From Flavobacterium geliluteum (GTDB taxonomy: Bacteria; Bacteroidota; Bacteroidia; Flavobacteriales; Flavobacteriaceae), in the NCBI RefSeq assembly GCF_017948595.1, contig NZ_JAGFBV010000019.1, positions 22,944-86,943 of the forward strand: 64,000 nucleotides of DNA, read 5' to 3'. The notes under the pieces are model-generated. The model saw nothing but the letters and a program-made list of their open reading frames with translations, ran no database searches and had not been told where the DNA came from. The position numbers and the translations under genes were made by a program. Below are positions 21,914 to 30,448 of this stretch, piece after piece; position 1 is the first letter of the stretch, and every line of letters starts with the position of its first letter.

Positions 21914-22417
21914 TTATGCTTCAGTTTCTTCTTCGCTACCTGCGAATTTATTTTGTAAAGCAGAGATAATTCTTTGAGCTGGTGATTGTAACAATCCAAT
22001 AAGTTCTCCAAGAAGTTCTTCTTTAGATTTAATAGTTGCTAACGCATCTAATTGATCATCACCAATATAAATTTCAGAATTAATATAAGCTCCTTTTAAT
22101 AAAGGTTTAGCTGATTTTTTTCTGAAATCTTTAATTATTTTTCCAGGTGCATTTGCCACATCTGAAATAAATATAGCACTATTACCAGTCAATACTGAAG
22201 GTAAATCACCATAGTCATTAGCAGAAGCTTCCATTGCTTTTGCAAGCAAAGTATTTTTTACAACCTCTAATTTAATACCTGCTTTAAAGCAAGCTCTTCT
22301 TAAGCTTGAAGTTGTTTCTGCGTTTAATCCAGAAATATCAGATACATAAATAATATTTGTACCAGCTAACTGTGCAGTTAAATCTTCAATCGCGATTGAT
22401 TTTTCTTCTCTAGTCAT
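21914..22417 (-). CDS. rplJ: 50S ribosomal protein L10
   Basis: L10 (167 residues) forms the stalk base and binds L7/L12 dimers through its C-terminal helix (SPAQRIISALQNKF). The N-terminal rRNA-binding domain includes SDISGLNAETTSSLRR. In E. coli the L10-L12 complex represses its own operon by binding the leader; I see no proof of that here. It is 92 bp upstream of rplL and 22 bp downstream of rplA. Confidence 0.96.
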   Translation of the reverse strand: MTREEKSIAIEDLTAQLAGTNIIYVSDISGLNAETTSSLRRACFKAGIKLEVVKNTLLAKAMEASANDYGDLPSVLTGNSAIFISDVANAPGKIIKDFRKKSAKPLLKGAYINSEIYIGDDQLDALATIKSKEELLGELIGLLQSPAQRIISALQNKFAGSEEETEA

Positions 22418-22439
22418 ACTAAAAATTATTAACTACCAA

Positions 22440-23129
22440 TTATACTGCTTTAGGGTCCAATGCGATTGCAGGACTCATAGTGCTTGTAAGGTGAATACCT
22501 TTAATATAGGTACCTTTAGCAGCAGTTGGTTTAAGTTTGATTAATGTTTGAATAATTTCGTGTGCATTGTCATAAATTTGCTCCGCTCCAAAAGAAACTT
22601 TACCAATTCCTGCATGTACGATACCAGTTTTATCAACTTTAAAGTCAATTTTACCAGCTTTAACCTCTGCAACAGCTTTTGCAACATCCATAGTTACAGT
22701 ACCTGTTTTAGGGTTTGGCATTAAACCTCTAGGTCCTAAAATACGACCTAATGGACCTAATTTACCCATAACAGCTGGCATCGTGATAATTACATCAACA
22801 TCTGTCCAACCATCTTTAATTTTTTGTAAATAATCGTCAAGACCTACATAATCAGCTCCAGCTTCTTTAGCTTCCGCTTCTTTATCTGGAGTAACCAATG
22901 CTAATACTTTAACGTCTTTACCTGTTCCGTGAGGTAATGTAACCACACCTCTAACCATTTGATTCGCTTTTCTTGGATCTACACCCAAACGAACTGCGAT
23001 ATCAACTGACTCATCAAATTTTGCAGAAGCTATAACTTTAATTAATGCAGCTGCATCTTTTAAAGAGTATAGTTTGTTCTTTTCAATTTTTGAAGCAGCC
23101 TCTTTTTGCTTTTTTGTTAATTTTGCCAT
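22440..23129 (-). CDS. rplA: 50S ribosomal protein L1
   Basis: L1 (229 residues) binds 23S rRNA at the E-site stalk. The signature [15 protein letters not shown] is intact, as are the N-terminal [20 protein letters not shown] segment and the C-terminal TSTMSPAI. It is 13 bp downstream of rplK. L1 is a translational repressor of the L11 operon in E. coli. Confidence 0.97.
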   Translation of the reverse strand: MAKLTKKQKEAASKIEKNKLYSLKDAAALIKVIASAKFDESVDIAVRLGVDPRKANQMVRGVVTLPHGTGKDVKVLALVTPDKEAEAKEAGADYVGLDDYLQKIKDGWTDVDVIITMPAVMGKLGPLGRILGPRGLMPNPKTGTVTMDVAKAVAEVKAGKIDFKVDKTGIVHAGIGKVSFGAEQIYDNAHEIIQTLIKLKPTAAKGTYIKGIHLTSTMSPAIALDPKAV

Positions 23130-23142
23130 TTCTTTCTCTTAA

Positions 23143-23580
23143 TTAAAAAGGAGCATCTCCTGATACAGTTATACCCATAGATCTAGCAGTTCCAGCGATC
23201 ATGCTCATAGCAGATTCGATTGTAAATGCATTTAAATCTACCATTTTATCTTCAGCAATTGCTTTGATAACGTCCCAAGTAACACTAGCTACTTTTTTAC
23301 GATTTGGTTCACCTGATCCAGACTTTAGCTTTGCAGCTTCCAATAATTGGACAGCGGCTGGAGGAGTTTTTACAACAAAATCAAATGATTTGTCTTTATA
23401 CACAGTAATTTGTACTGGGCATATTTTGCCGGGTTTATCTTGTGTTCTAGCATTAAACTGCTTACAGAACTCCATGATATTAACTCCAGCAGCTCCTAAA
23501 GCAGGTCCAACCGGTGGCGATGGATTCGCAGCACCTCCCTTAACTTGTAGTTTAACTACCTTACTAATTTCTTTAGCCAT
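23143..23580 (-). CDS. rplK: 50S ribosomal protein L11
   Basis: L11 (145 residues) forms the GTPase-associated centre with 23S rRNA. Its Pro-rich N-terminal motif ([20 protein letters not shown]) and C-terminal RNA-binding domain ([11 protein letters not shown]) are typical. It is the first ribosomal gene of the block, 67 bp after nusG. Confidence 0.97.
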   Translation of the reverse strand: MAKEISKVVKLQVKGGAANPSPPVGPALGAAGVNIMEFCKQFNARTQDKPGKICPVQITVYKDKSFDFVVKTPPAAVQLLEAAKLKSGSGEPNRKKVASVTWDVIKAIAEDKMVDLNAFTIESAMSMIAGTARSMGITVSGDAPF

Positions 23581-23647
23581 TTTTTAAAAAATTTAACACT
23601 ATAATTATTGGAAGCAATTATAGTGGTTATTATAGATGTAACAAAAA

Positions 23648-24199
23648 TTATACTTTTTCAACCTGCATAAAACTCAATTCTAATGGCGTTTTTCTTCCGA
23701 AAATCTTCACCATTACTTCAAGTTTACGCTTTTCTTCATTGATTTTTTCAACCGTTCCGTTAAATCCATTAAAAGGACCATCGATCACTTTTACAGTTTC
23801 ACCTAAGTTGAAAGGAATAGCGCGAGTATCTGTATTTACAGCCAACTCATCCACTTTACCTAACATTCTATTTACTTCAGAAAGTCTCAAAGGAACAGGT
23901 TCTCCACCTTTGATCTCACCTAAAAAACCAATTACACTAGTAATAGACTTGATAATATGAGGTATCTCACCAACTAAGTTAGCTTCGATCATAACATATC
24001 CAGGAAAATAAACTTTATCCTTAGACATTTTCTTTCCCTCTTTTACAGTAACTACTTTTTCTGTAGGCACTAAAACTTGGGAAACATAATCGCCCATACC
24101 TAATCTGGCAATCTCAGTTTCGATGTAAGCTTTGACTTTGTTTTCCTGTCCGCTTACAGCTCTAACTACGTACCATTTTTTTACATTATTATCTGCCAT
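23648..24199 (-). CDS. nusG: Transcription termination/antitermination factor NusG
   Basis: This 183-residue factor binds RNA polymerase through its N-terminal NGN domain (KKWYVVRAVSGQENKVKAYI) and contacts Rho or S10 through the C-terminal KOW domain (GPFNGFNGTVEKINEEKRKL). The start is ATG at 24199 (MADNNVKKW), since the codon just upstream is GTG. It follows secE after about 10 bp, the usual secE-nusG pair. Confidence 0.96.
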   Translation of the reverse strand: MADNNVKKWYVVRAVSGQENKVKAYIETEIARLGMGDYVSQVLVPTEKVVTVKEGKKMSKDKVYFPGYVMIEANLVGEIPHIIKSITSVIGFLGEIKGGEPVPLRLSEVNRMLGKVDELAVNTDTRAIPFNLGETVKVIDGPFNGFNGTVEKINEEKRKLEVMVKIFGRKTPLELSFMQVEKV

Positions 24200-24209
24200 C
24201 ACAAAAAAA

Positions 24210-24407
24210 TTATCCTTTTAACCAGTTAAAAAATCCAGCCAAAGCTTTTGCAAAAAATTCGTCTACTCCCCAAGTCGCCAAAGCGAATAAGATTGAAAAC
24301 ACAGCCACAACAATTGTCAATTTTTGAACCTCAGCCCATTCAGGCCAAGTAACATTTGACTTTAACTCTTCGAAAGCCTCTGATAAATAATTAGTAACTT
24401 TTGTCAT
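24210..24407 (-). CDS. secE: Preprotein translocase subunit SecE
   Basis: This short 65-residue SecE has a single C-terminal membrane span (about residues 29-52). It is preceded by the conserved amphipathic segment with NYLSEAFEELKSNVTWPEW. It stabilises SecY in the inner-membrane translocon. It lies between tRNA-Trp and nusG as in many bacteria. Confidence 0.95.
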   Translation of the reverse strand: MTKVTNYLSEAFEELKSNVTWPEWAEVQKLTIVVAVFSILFALATWGVDEFFAKALAGFFNWLKG

Positions 24408-24426
24408 TTGATATATTTTTTATTGC

Positions 24427-24496
24427 ACGGGCGGAGGGATTCGAACCCCCATCAACGGTTTTGGAGACCGCTATTCTACCCTTGAACTACGCCCGT
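24427..24496 (-). tRNA. tRNA-Trp (CCA)
   Basis: The reverse complement folds as a full cloverleaf. The acceptor ACGGGCG pairs with CGCCCGT, the anticodon stem CGGT/ACCG holds loop CTCCAAA with anticodon CCA, and the T loop is GGTTCGAATCC. The 3' CCA is not encoded. It sits between tuf and secE. Confidence 0.96.
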
Positions 24497-24500
24497 AATT

Positions 24501-24540
24501 AAAAGCCAGTGATTTCAGTTAAGAAAATCAACTGGCTTTT
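24501..24540 (-). terminator. Hairpin after tuf
   Basis: AAAAGCCAGT pairs with ACTGGCTTTT, directly downstream of the tuf stop and upstream of tRNA-Trp on the minus strand. It is probably a terminator, or a processing signal if the tRNA is co-transcribed. Confidence 0.65.
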
Positions 24541-24555
24541 TATAATTTTATAGGA

Positions 24556-25743
24556 TTAACCTACGATTTCAGTCACCTGACCAGCTCCTACTGTTCTACC
24601 ACCTTCACGGATAGCAAAACGTAAACCTACGCTCATTGCGATTGGGCTTAATAAAGAAACATTGATAGTCAAGTTATCTCCTGGCATTACCATCTCTACA
24701 CCTTCTGGTAAAGTAATAACTCCTGTCACGTCAGTTGTACGAACGTAGAACTGTGGACGGTAGTTATTATGGAATGGAGTATGACGTCCACCTTCTTCTT
24801 TTTTCAAGATATAAACTTCAGCTTTGAAAGTAGCGTGTGGTTTTACTGATCCTGGCTTAATGATAACCATTCCTCTTTTGATAGATTCTTTATCAACACC
24901 TCTTAACAATAAACCTACGTTATCTCCAGCTTCTCCTCTGTCAAGGATTTTACGGAACATCTCAACTCCTGTAATAGTAGAAGTTAATTTATCAGCTCCC
25001 ATACCAATGATTTCAACAGCATCTCCTGTATTAGCAATACCAGTTTCGATACGACCTGTAGCAACAGTTCCACGACCAGTAATTGTAAATACATCCTCAA
25101 CTGGCATCAAGAATGGTTTTGCAGTATCACGGATTGGCTCTTCGATCCAAGAATCTACAGCTTCCATTAATTCAATGATTTTAGGAACCCAAGCAGGATC
25201 ATTATTCAATCCTCCTAAAGCAGAACCTTGAACAACAGGACCATTATCTCCATCATATTCATAGAAAGACAATAAATCTCTAATTTCCATTTCAACAAGC
25301 TCTAACAACTCAGCGTCGTCAACCATATCTACTTTGTTCATGAAAACAACCATTCTAGGAATACCAACCTGGCGACCTAAAAGGATGTGCTCACGAGTTT
25401 GTGGCATTGGACCATCTGTAGCAGCAACTACCAAGATAGCACCATCCATTTGAGCAGCACCAGTAACCATGTTTTTTACGTAATCCGCGTGACCTGGACA
25501 GTCAACGTGAGCGTAGTGACGGTTAGCTGTTTCATACTCTACGTGCGATGTATTAATAGTAATACCTCTTTCTTTCTCCTCTGGAGCGTTATCGATTTGA
25601 TCAAACGATTTTGCTTGACAGTAACCAGCATCAGACAATACTTTTGTAATTGCTGCAGTTAATGTAGTTTTTCCGTGATCCACGTGTCCAATTGTACCTA
25701 TGTTTAAGTGCGGTTTGGAACGATTAAAATTCTCCTTTGCCAT
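24556..25743 (-). CDS. tuf: Elongation factor Tu
   Basis: EF-Tu (395 residues) delivers aminoacyl-tRNA to the ribosome. The GTPase motifs are [22 protein letters not shown] and NKVDM; the switch region includes [11 protein letters not shown]. Domains 2 and 3 are complete ([16 protein letters not shown]). It is flanked by tRNA genes, the arrangement of the thrU-tyrU-glyT-thrT-tufB cluster in E. coli. Confidence 0.98.
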   Translation of the reverse strand: MAKENFNRSKPHLNIGTIGHVDHGKTTLTAAITKVLSDAGYCQAKSFDQIDNAPEEKERGITINTSHVEYETANRHYAHVDCPGHADYVKNMVTGAAQMDGAILVVAATDGPMPQTREHILLGRQVGIPRMVVFMNKVDMVDDAELLELVEMEIRDLLSFYEYDGDNGPVVQGSALGGLNNDPAWVPKIIELMEAVDSWIEEPIRDTAKPFLMPVEDVFTITGRGTVATGRIETGIANTGDAVEIIGMGADKLTSTITGVEMFRKILDRGEAGDNVGLLLRGVDKESIKRGMVIIKPGSVKPHATFKAEVYILKKEEGGRHTPFHNNYRPQFYVRTTDVTGVITLPEGVEMVMPGDNLTINVSLLSPIAMSVGLRFAIREGGRTVGAGQVTEIVG

Positions 25744-25797
25744 TTTACTTAATTTTTAATCTTAGTTATATATTAATTCAATTTCCTACTTACTTGA

Positions 25798-25868
25798 GCC
25801 AATGTCGGGAATTGAACCCGAGACCTCTTCCTTACCAAGGAAGCACTCTACCCCTGAGCTACACCGGC
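25798..25868 (-). tRNA. tRNA-Thr (GGT)
   Basis: The reverse complement has acceptor GCCGGTG paired to CATTGGC (with two G-T pairs), anticodon stem CTTCC/GGAAG-type with loop TTGGTAA giving anticodon GGT, and T loop GGGTTCAATTCCC. It lies about 55 bp upstream of tuf. Confidence 0.95.
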
Positions 25869-25963
25869 AGAGAGTTCTGATTTTAGATTTTTTGAATTTA
25901 GATTTCAGATTTTTTTTTAAAACCCAAAACCTACAATCCGAAATCTCAACTTCTTCTTTTTGT

Positions 25964-26043
25964 GGGGAGAGCAGGATTCGAACCTGCGAAGTTCACACAG
26001 CAGATTTACAGTCTGCCCTCGTTGGCCGCTTGAGTATCTCCCC
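25964..26043 (-). tRNA. tRNA-Tyr (GTA)
   Basis: This is a class II tRNA of 80 nt with an extended variable arm, as expected for bacterial tRNA-Tyr. Acceptor GGGGAGA pairs with TCTCCCC; the anticodon stem GCAGA/TCTGC holds CTGTAAA with anticodon GTA. Confidence 0.95.
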
Positions 26044-26075
26044 TACTTTTTTTATTAAAACTCTATGCCTCTTGA

Positions 26076-26148
26076 GCCGGCGGAGGGACTCGAACCCACG
26101 ACCTGCTGATTACAAATCAGCTGCTCTAGCCAACTGAGCTACGCTGGC
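26076..26148 (-). tRNA. tRNA-Thr (TGT)
   Basis: The reverse complement gives acceptor GCCAGCG against CGCCGGC with a single A-C mismatch. The anticodon stem CTGAT/ATCAG holds TTTGTAA (anticodon TGT), and the T loop is GGGTTCGAGTCCC. It is the first tRNA of the tuf cluster in transcription order. Confidence 0.94.
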
Positions 26149-26160
26149 ATTATTTGATAA

Positions 26161-26186
26161 AAAAAGTCCGCTATTTCTAACGGACT
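26161..26186 (-). terminator. Terminator of raiA
   Basis: AGTCCGCTA pairs with TAACGGACT (one mismatch) around TTTC, followed on the minus strand by a T run. It separates raiA from the tRNA-tuf unit. Confidence 0.7.
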
Positions 26187-26240
26187 GCAAATGTAGTTAT
26201 TTTATCCTTGAATCAAAACATTTTTTAAAAAAAATTTCAA

Positions 26241-26543
26241 TTATATATGCGCTCTTATTTTTTCTTTCCTTTTTACTAGTAAACGTTCTAACGATTCCGC
26301 CGAAAGCTCTACAGCTTCTTCAAATGTTTTACATTGTTTTTTAACTAAAAAATCATCCCCAGGAACATTAATCTTTATCTCTACAAATTTATTCTCCTTG
26401 TCACTCGTCTTCTCAACCTTTAAATACACATCTGACGAAACAACTCGGTCATAATATTTTTCTAATTTATCCATTCTTTCCTGAACGAAATCGACTAACT
26501 TTCTGTCAACATTAAAGTTAACTGCATGAACATTTACCTTCAT
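26241..26543 (-). CDS. raiA: Ribosome hibernation promoting factor, short HPF/RaiA type
   Basis: At 100 residues this is a short-form HPF: one beta-alpha-beta-beta-beta-alpha domain (MKVNVHAVNFNVDRKLVDFV to KRKEKIRAHI) without the long-HPF C-terminal dimerisation domain. It binds the 30S decoding region in stationary phase. I chose ATG at 26543, because the family begins at MKVNVHAVNF; the 21 residues upstream are not conserved and overlap xerC. It is 34 bp downstream of xerC and probably co-transcribed with it. Confidence 0.9.
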   Translation of the reverse strand: MKVNVHAVNFNVDRKLVDFVQERMDKLEKYYDRVVSSDVYLKVEKTSDKENKFVEIKINVPGDDFLVKKQCKTFEEAVELSAESLERLLVKRKEKIRAHI

Positions 26544-26577
26544 AATACTAATTTTAGGGTTAAACATTTCAGAATTA

Positions 26578-27471
26578 CTATTTATTTCGAGGATGAGCAT
26601 TCGCATACACTTTTTTAAGCTCTGCTAAACTATTATGAGTATAAACCTGTGTCGAAGCCAAACTCGAATGTCCTAATAATTCTTTCACTGAATTTAAATC
26701 TGCTCCGTTATTTAATAGATGAGTCGCAAAAGTATGCCGAAGCACATGCGGACTCTTCTTTACTTTTTCAGAGACCCTACTAAAGTAAGAATTTATTAAT
26801 CGATACACAAAAGATTCACTCAATTTTAACCCTTTTTGAGAAATAAAAAAATATTCGTCGTCGATTATATTTTCCATGTTCAACCGTTCTCCTAAATACA
26901 CATTAATCTGCTGCACTATAATTGGCAAAATAGGAATAATTCGCTCTTTACTTCTTTTTCCTAAAACTTTAATTACACTTGAAGACAAATCAACATTCTG
27001 CACCTGAAGCTGAATGAGTTCTGCTCGTCTTATTCCTGTTGTGTACAACAAATCTATTATTAGTTTATCACGCACTTCTTCAAAACCAGAAGGATTATTT
27101 ATCGTTTGCATTAAATCCGCAAGCTCCTTTTCTGAAAACGGAATTTGAATTGTCTTGGGAGTTTTTAGCGATTTATGTTTCAGCATCGGACTCACTTCTA
27201 TTTGTTTTGTTTTCAAAAGAAATTTATAAAAAGACTTTAAAGAAGCCATTTTTCTATTTACCGAAACATTCGAAATTTCAGCATCAACAAGCGAAACAAT
27301 CCAGCTTCTTATTTGGCTATAATTTACTTTTTCGATGTTTTCCTGCTCAAAACAAACCTTATTAAACTCCTCAAAAGCCAGAACATCCGCCAAATAACCA
27401 TTTACGGTATGGTCGGAATATTTTTTTTCTAATTGAAGATAATCACGAAAAGCTTCTTTATTTGTTTTCAT
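26578..27471 (-). CDS. xerC: Tyrosine recombinase XerC
   Basis: This 297-residue recombinase would resolve chromosome dimers with XerD at dif. It has an N-terminal SAM-like domain (AFRDYLQLEKKYSDHTVNGY) and a catalytic domain with the tetrad Arg in TGIRRAELI, HVLRH, LGHSSLASTQVY and the Tyr in VYTH. I start at the ATG at 27471 (MKTNKEAF) rather than eight codons upstream, which is nearer to where homology starts. rpsU-xerC-raiA-tuf is a common flavobacterial order and argues for housekeeping Xer rather than a mobile integrase. Confidence 0.92.
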   Translation of the reverse strand: MKTNKEAFRDYLQLEKKYSDHTVNGYLADVLAFEEFNKVCFEQENIEKVNYSQIRSWIVSLVDAEISNVSVNRKMASLKSFYKFLLKTKQIEVSPMLKHKSLKTPKTIQIPFSEKELADLMQTINNPSGFEEVRDKLIIDLLYTTGIRRAELIQLQVQNVDLSSSVIKVLGKRSKERIIPILPIIVQQINVYLGERLNMENIIDDEYFFISQKGLKLSESFVYRLINSYFSRVSEKVKKSPHVLRHTFATHLLNNGADLNSVKELLGHSSLASTQVYTHNSLAELKKVYANAHPRNK

Positions 27472-27547
27472 CAAAAGACAGGATTTTTTTAACAAAGCAT
27501 CTCTTTACATCTAAATTATCATTCATTAAATTAAAAAAAAAGACATA

Positions 27548-27593
27548 AAAAAACCGTTAGCATCAAAGTTATAACTTTATGATGACTAACGGT
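27548..27593 (-). terminator. Strong terminator of rpsU
   Basis: ACCGTTAG-CATCAAAGT pairs with ACTTTATGATG-A-CTAACGGT, followed on the minus strand by seven T. It ends the rpsU transcript before xerC. Confidence 0.88.
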
Positions 27594-27614
27594 AATTATT
27601 TTGAAAAGCTAGTA

Positions 27615-27809
27615 TTAACTTTCTAAACCATCTCTCATGTTTTGAATGTAAGCCGCTTTTTGAATTTGAGCTCTTTTGATTACAGAAGGCTTAATAAAAG
27701 CAGTACGTGCTCTTAATTGACGAACAGTTCCTGTTTTATCAAATTTTCTTTTATAGCGCTTTAATGCTCTATCGATATTTTCTCCGTCTTTAATTGGTAT
27801 AATTAACAT
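27615..27809 (-). CDS. rpsU: 30S ribosomal protein S21
   Basis: bS21 (64 residues) is a small basic protein of the 30S platform (core KRKFDKTGTVRQLRARTAF). In Bacteroidota ribosomes, bS21 together with bS6 and bS18 covers the anti-Shine-Dalgarno end of 16S rRNA. This gene is preceded by an exceptional Shine-Dalgarno sequence (see the separate feature). That fits the published Flavobacterium johnsoniae model in which ribosomes lacking bS21 preferentially translate rpsU. It has its own promoter-like element and a strong terminator. Confidence 0.96.
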   Translation of the reverse strand: MLIIPIKDGENIDRALKRYKRKFDKTGTVRQLRARTAFIKPSVIKRAQIQKAAYIQNMRDGLES

Positions 27810-27817
27810 AATATTGA

Positions 27818-27828
27818 CACCTCCTCTC
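27818..27828 (-). promoter_or_regulatory. Exceptional Shine-Dalgarno sequence of rpsU
   Basis: On the minus strand GAGAGGAGGTG ends 8 nt before the rpsU ATG, a near-complete complement of the 16S 3' end. The other gene starts I inspected lack any such purine-rich site. It is the likely cis element of bS21 autoregulation. Confidence 0.85.
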
Positions 27829-27838
27829 GTTAAGGGTG

Positions 27839-27846
27839 CAAAAGTA
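27839..27846 (-). promoter_or_regulatory. -7 element of the rpsU promoter
   Basis: TACTTTTG on the minus strand fits TAnnTTTG and would give a leader of about 25 nt that includes the Shine-Dalgarno sequence. No clear -33 TTTG is seen at the expected distance. Confidence 0.45.
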
Positions 27847-27861
27847 ACTATTAATTATGAA

Positions 27862-28299
27862 TCATGAGACGTTTTTTTTGTTTTTTTTAAAAAAATCAAA
27901 ACCTCTGAATAAAAAAAATACAAAAGCAACAACTAAAAAGACAAAAATACAAACCATTCCAAAGTTTTTCTTCTCAGTCAAAATATTCCAATCATAAAAT
28001 TTATACTCTTTAAAAATTGATAAAAAAGTCATAAAAATTGCTAAAATTGGGATAGTTATTTCCCATAAAAAAACATACAGAATAGAGCTATTATTAAACC
28101 CTTTCATGGATTTAATCAAAAATTTATTCAAAAAAAAATTAAAAAAAACAGACAATAATAAAGCCATATACATTCTAAAATTCCATGTTAAAGCTACTCT
28201 ATCCCATAAAACAATCCAAAAGAAAATGACTATCACAAAAAAAGGAAAAATCATATCCCAAAAAACATCAAAAATATTTTTTTTATTTTTAATATCCAT
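27862..28299 (-). CDS. Small membrane protein of unknown function
   Basis: I do not recognise this 145-residue protein. It has about four hydrophobic spans (about 12-31, 37-56, 69-90 and 112-132), aromatic-rich, and a Lys-rich C-terminus (FFKKNKKNVS). It starts 4 bp after the stop of the upstream glycine-zipper lipoprotein gene, so the two are almost certainly translated from one mRNA. Base composition is visibly more AT-rich than the flanking housekeeping genes. An immunity- or export-type helper for the lipoprotein is one guess; there is no direct evidence. Confidence 0.75.
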   Translation of the reverse strand: MDIKNKKNIFDVFWDMIFPFFVIVIFFWIVLWDRVALTWNFRMYMALLLSVFFNFFLNKFLIKSMKGFNNSSILYVFLWEITIPILAIFMTFLSIFKEYKFYDWNILTEKKNFGMVCIFVFLVVAFVFFLFRGFDFFKKNKKNVS

Positions 28300-28303
28300 T
28301 TTT

Positions 28304-29212
28304 TTATTCAGTTAATATTAATTCACTTTCTTGTGGTACATTCAACATTTGATTAAAAAGCTCTATATCTTCCTTTGATAATTTTAACCCAGGCATTTCA
28401 TCTACAAAAAAATCTTCTTTTACGTATAACACTTCTTCAAATTTAGTTATTGTAAGATGATGCATACAATCAACTGCAGCCCAAATAATAGTTGTCGCAG
28501 CTCCTCCAACAGCTCCCGACGCTGCACCGAAAACAGCTCCTCCAACTCCTCCTGTTATAGTTCCAACGCCAGGTAAAGCGACAGTTCCTCCTGCAAGACC
28601 AACTTTAACCCCAGCGATTCCACCAACAACAACACCTGTCACTATAGCCCTACCAATATCTTTTCCATATCTACCAATACATTTTAAGTAATCTGTATAA
28701 TCACCAGTCTTTAATGTTTTATTACTATAGCTGTTTTCAATACTATAAAAGGAAAATAACTTATTTACAGTTTTTTCAACTGAAGATAAAACAAAATTAG
28801 TTTGATATTTAAAACCACTAGAAAAATTACTCAAATCAAGTTCTTGTTTTTTATTTTTTATTAATTCTAAAATCATATAATTATCAGAATTTGCTAATTC
28901 ATTATAAAAGGTTAATAAAAAAGCATTTTCAATATTATTATAAAAAGGATTATTTGGAATCTTTATTTCAGGATTGCTTTCAAAATTCTTATTATAAAGT
29001 TTGCTACTCCCTACCACAACAACATACTTATCAACGAAACTTTTCACCTCTTCTTCATTACTAAATTTTCCATCAAACTCATCTACTCTTTGTTTGATGT
29101 TTTTATCCATCAATGAAAAGTCTAGATTTCCATCAACATTCTTATTTTCATTAATTTCCTTACTACAGGACAAGAAAATTGATAACACAAAAAGACATAG
29201 GCTTTTTTTCAT
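28304..29212 (-). CDS. Lipoprotein with a glycine-zipper segment, unknown function
   Basis: This 302-residue protein has a lipoprotein signal (hydrophobic stretch ending SIFLSC, Cys 16) and a charged, mostly helical middle region. At about residues 186-243 there is a long Gly/Ala/Val-rich zipper (e.g. GTVALPGVGTITGGVGGAV) bracketed by Cys residues (YLKCIG before, AAVDCMHH after). A charged tail follows. Glycine-zipper segments insert in or pack against membranes; they occur in surface toxins and in envelope lipoproteins. No named family fits. It is paired with the downstream four-span protein and is AT-rich, suggesting accessory DNA. Confidence 0.75.
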   Translation of the reverse strand: MKKSLCLFVLSIFLSCSKEINENKNVDGNLDFSLMDKNIKQRVDEFDGKFSNEEEVKSFVDKYVVVVGSSKLYNKNFESNPEIKIPNNPFYNNIENAFLLTFYNELANSDNYMILELIKNKKQELDLSNFSSGFKYQTNFVLSSVEKTVNKLFSFYSIENSYSNKTLKTGDYTDYLKCIGRYGKDIGRAIVTGVVVGGIAGVKVGLAGGTVALPGVGTITGGVGGAVFGAASGAVGGAATTIIWAAVDCMHHLTITKFEEVLYVKEDFFVDEMPGLKLSKEDIELFNQMLNVPQESELILTE

Positions 29213-29291
29213 AATTCAAATTTTAAAGATTTATAATTTTTCAAATATAAACCATAAAAAATAATTACAAAGTAAAAACTTACAAAAAAAA

Positions 29292-30431
29292 TTATTTTAA
29301 CAAATTTCTAGAAATTACTAATTTTTGAATTTCAGTAGTTCCTTCGCCTATCGTACACAATTTTGCATCTCTGTAAAACTTCTCAACCGGAAAGTCTTTG
29401 GTATAACCATAACCTCCATGTATCTGAACAGCTTCGTTAGCCACCTTTACACATACTTCTGACGCATACATTTTGGCCATTGCACCCAATGTTGTAACTG
29501 GTTTATGTTGCTGCTTTAAAAACGCTGCTTTGTGCAACAACAACTCCGAAGCTTCAATTTCAGTGGCCATGTCTGCCAATTTAAAAGAAATCCCCTGAAA
29601 ATTACTGATTGGTTGCCCGAATTGGTATCTTTCTTTAGAATATTTCAACGCCGCTTCATACGCTCCTTTTGCAATTCCTAATGATAATGCACCGATAGAA
29701 ATTCTGCCTCCATCTAATATTTTCATGGCCTGAATAAAACCTTGTCCCACTTCGCCCAACCTGTTGGCATCTGGCACGCGACAACCATCAAAAACCAATT
29801 CGGCTGTTTCACTGGCACGCATTCCTAATTTATTTTCTTTTTTTCCTGATGAAAATCCCGGCATCCCTTTTTCGAAAACAAAAGCCGTCATACCTTTTGA
29901 ATCTCCTTTTTCGCCAGTTCGCACAATTACCACTGCAATATCACCCGAAATAGCATGTGTAATAAAATTTTTAGCTCCGTTTACAATCCACGAATCGCCA
30001 TCTCGTACCGCAGTCGTATTCATTCCGCCTGCATCAGAACCCGTATTATGTTCGGTTAAACCCCAAGCACCAATATGCTCAGCTGTTGCTAATTTCGGAA
30101 TCCATTTTTTCTTTTGATCTTCATTTCCAAAAGTCAAAATATGATTGGTGCATAAAGAATTATGGGCCGCTACAGACAATCCGATAGACGGATCTACCTT
30201 AGAAATCTCTTCAATAATTGTTATATATTCGTGATATCCCAACCCAGAACCTCCATATTCCTCAGGAACAAGAACTCCCATAAATCCCATCTCTCCTAAT
30301 TTTTTAAATAAAGGAATCGGGAAAATTTGAGCTTCATCCCACTCCATTATATTAGGTCTTATATTTTTCTCAGCAAAATCTTTTATTGATTCAGCAATCA
30401 TTGATTGCGTTTCGTTGTAGTCAAAATTCAT
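29292..30431 (-). CDS. Acyl-CoA dehydrogenase
   Basis: This 379-residue FAD enzyme catalyses alpha,beta-dehydrogenation of acyl-CoA. N-terminal, middle (GLTEHNTGSDAGGMNT) and C-terminal domains are complete. The catalytic Glu is expected in the segment CTIGEGTTEIQK and is present. The motif IHGGYGYTKDFPVEKFYRD is typical of short/branched-chain members, but chain-length preference cannot be read from it. It starts 17 bp after the HhH-protein gene and is probably co-transcribed. Confidence 0.94.
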   Translation of the reverse strand: MNFDYNETQSMIAESIKDFAEKNIRPNIMEWDEAQIFPIPLFKKLGEMGFMGVLVPEEYGGSGLGYHEYITIIEEISKVDPSIGLSVAAHNSLCTNHILTFGNEDQKKKWIPKLATAEHIGAWGLTEHNTGSDAGGMNTTAVRDGDSWIVNGAKNFITHAISGDIAVVIVRTGEKGDSKGMTAFVFEKGMPGFSSGKKENKLGMRASETAELVFDGCRVPDANRLGEVGQGFIQAMKILDGGRISIGALSLGIAKGAYEAALKYSKERYQFGQPISNFQGISFKLADMATEIEASELLLHKAAFLKQQHKPVTTLGAMAKMYASEVCVKVANEAVQIHGGYGYTKDFPVEKFYRDAKLCTIGEGTTEIQKLVISRNLLK

Positions 30432-30448
30432 TTTTCAGATGTTTTTTT

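Noticed and set aside
26578..27471. XerC-like recombinase as the mark of an integrated element
   Set aside because: Gene order rpsU-xerC-raiA-tRNA-tuf is the normal flavobacterial context and there are no cargo genes or attachment repeats, although tRNA genes are nearby.
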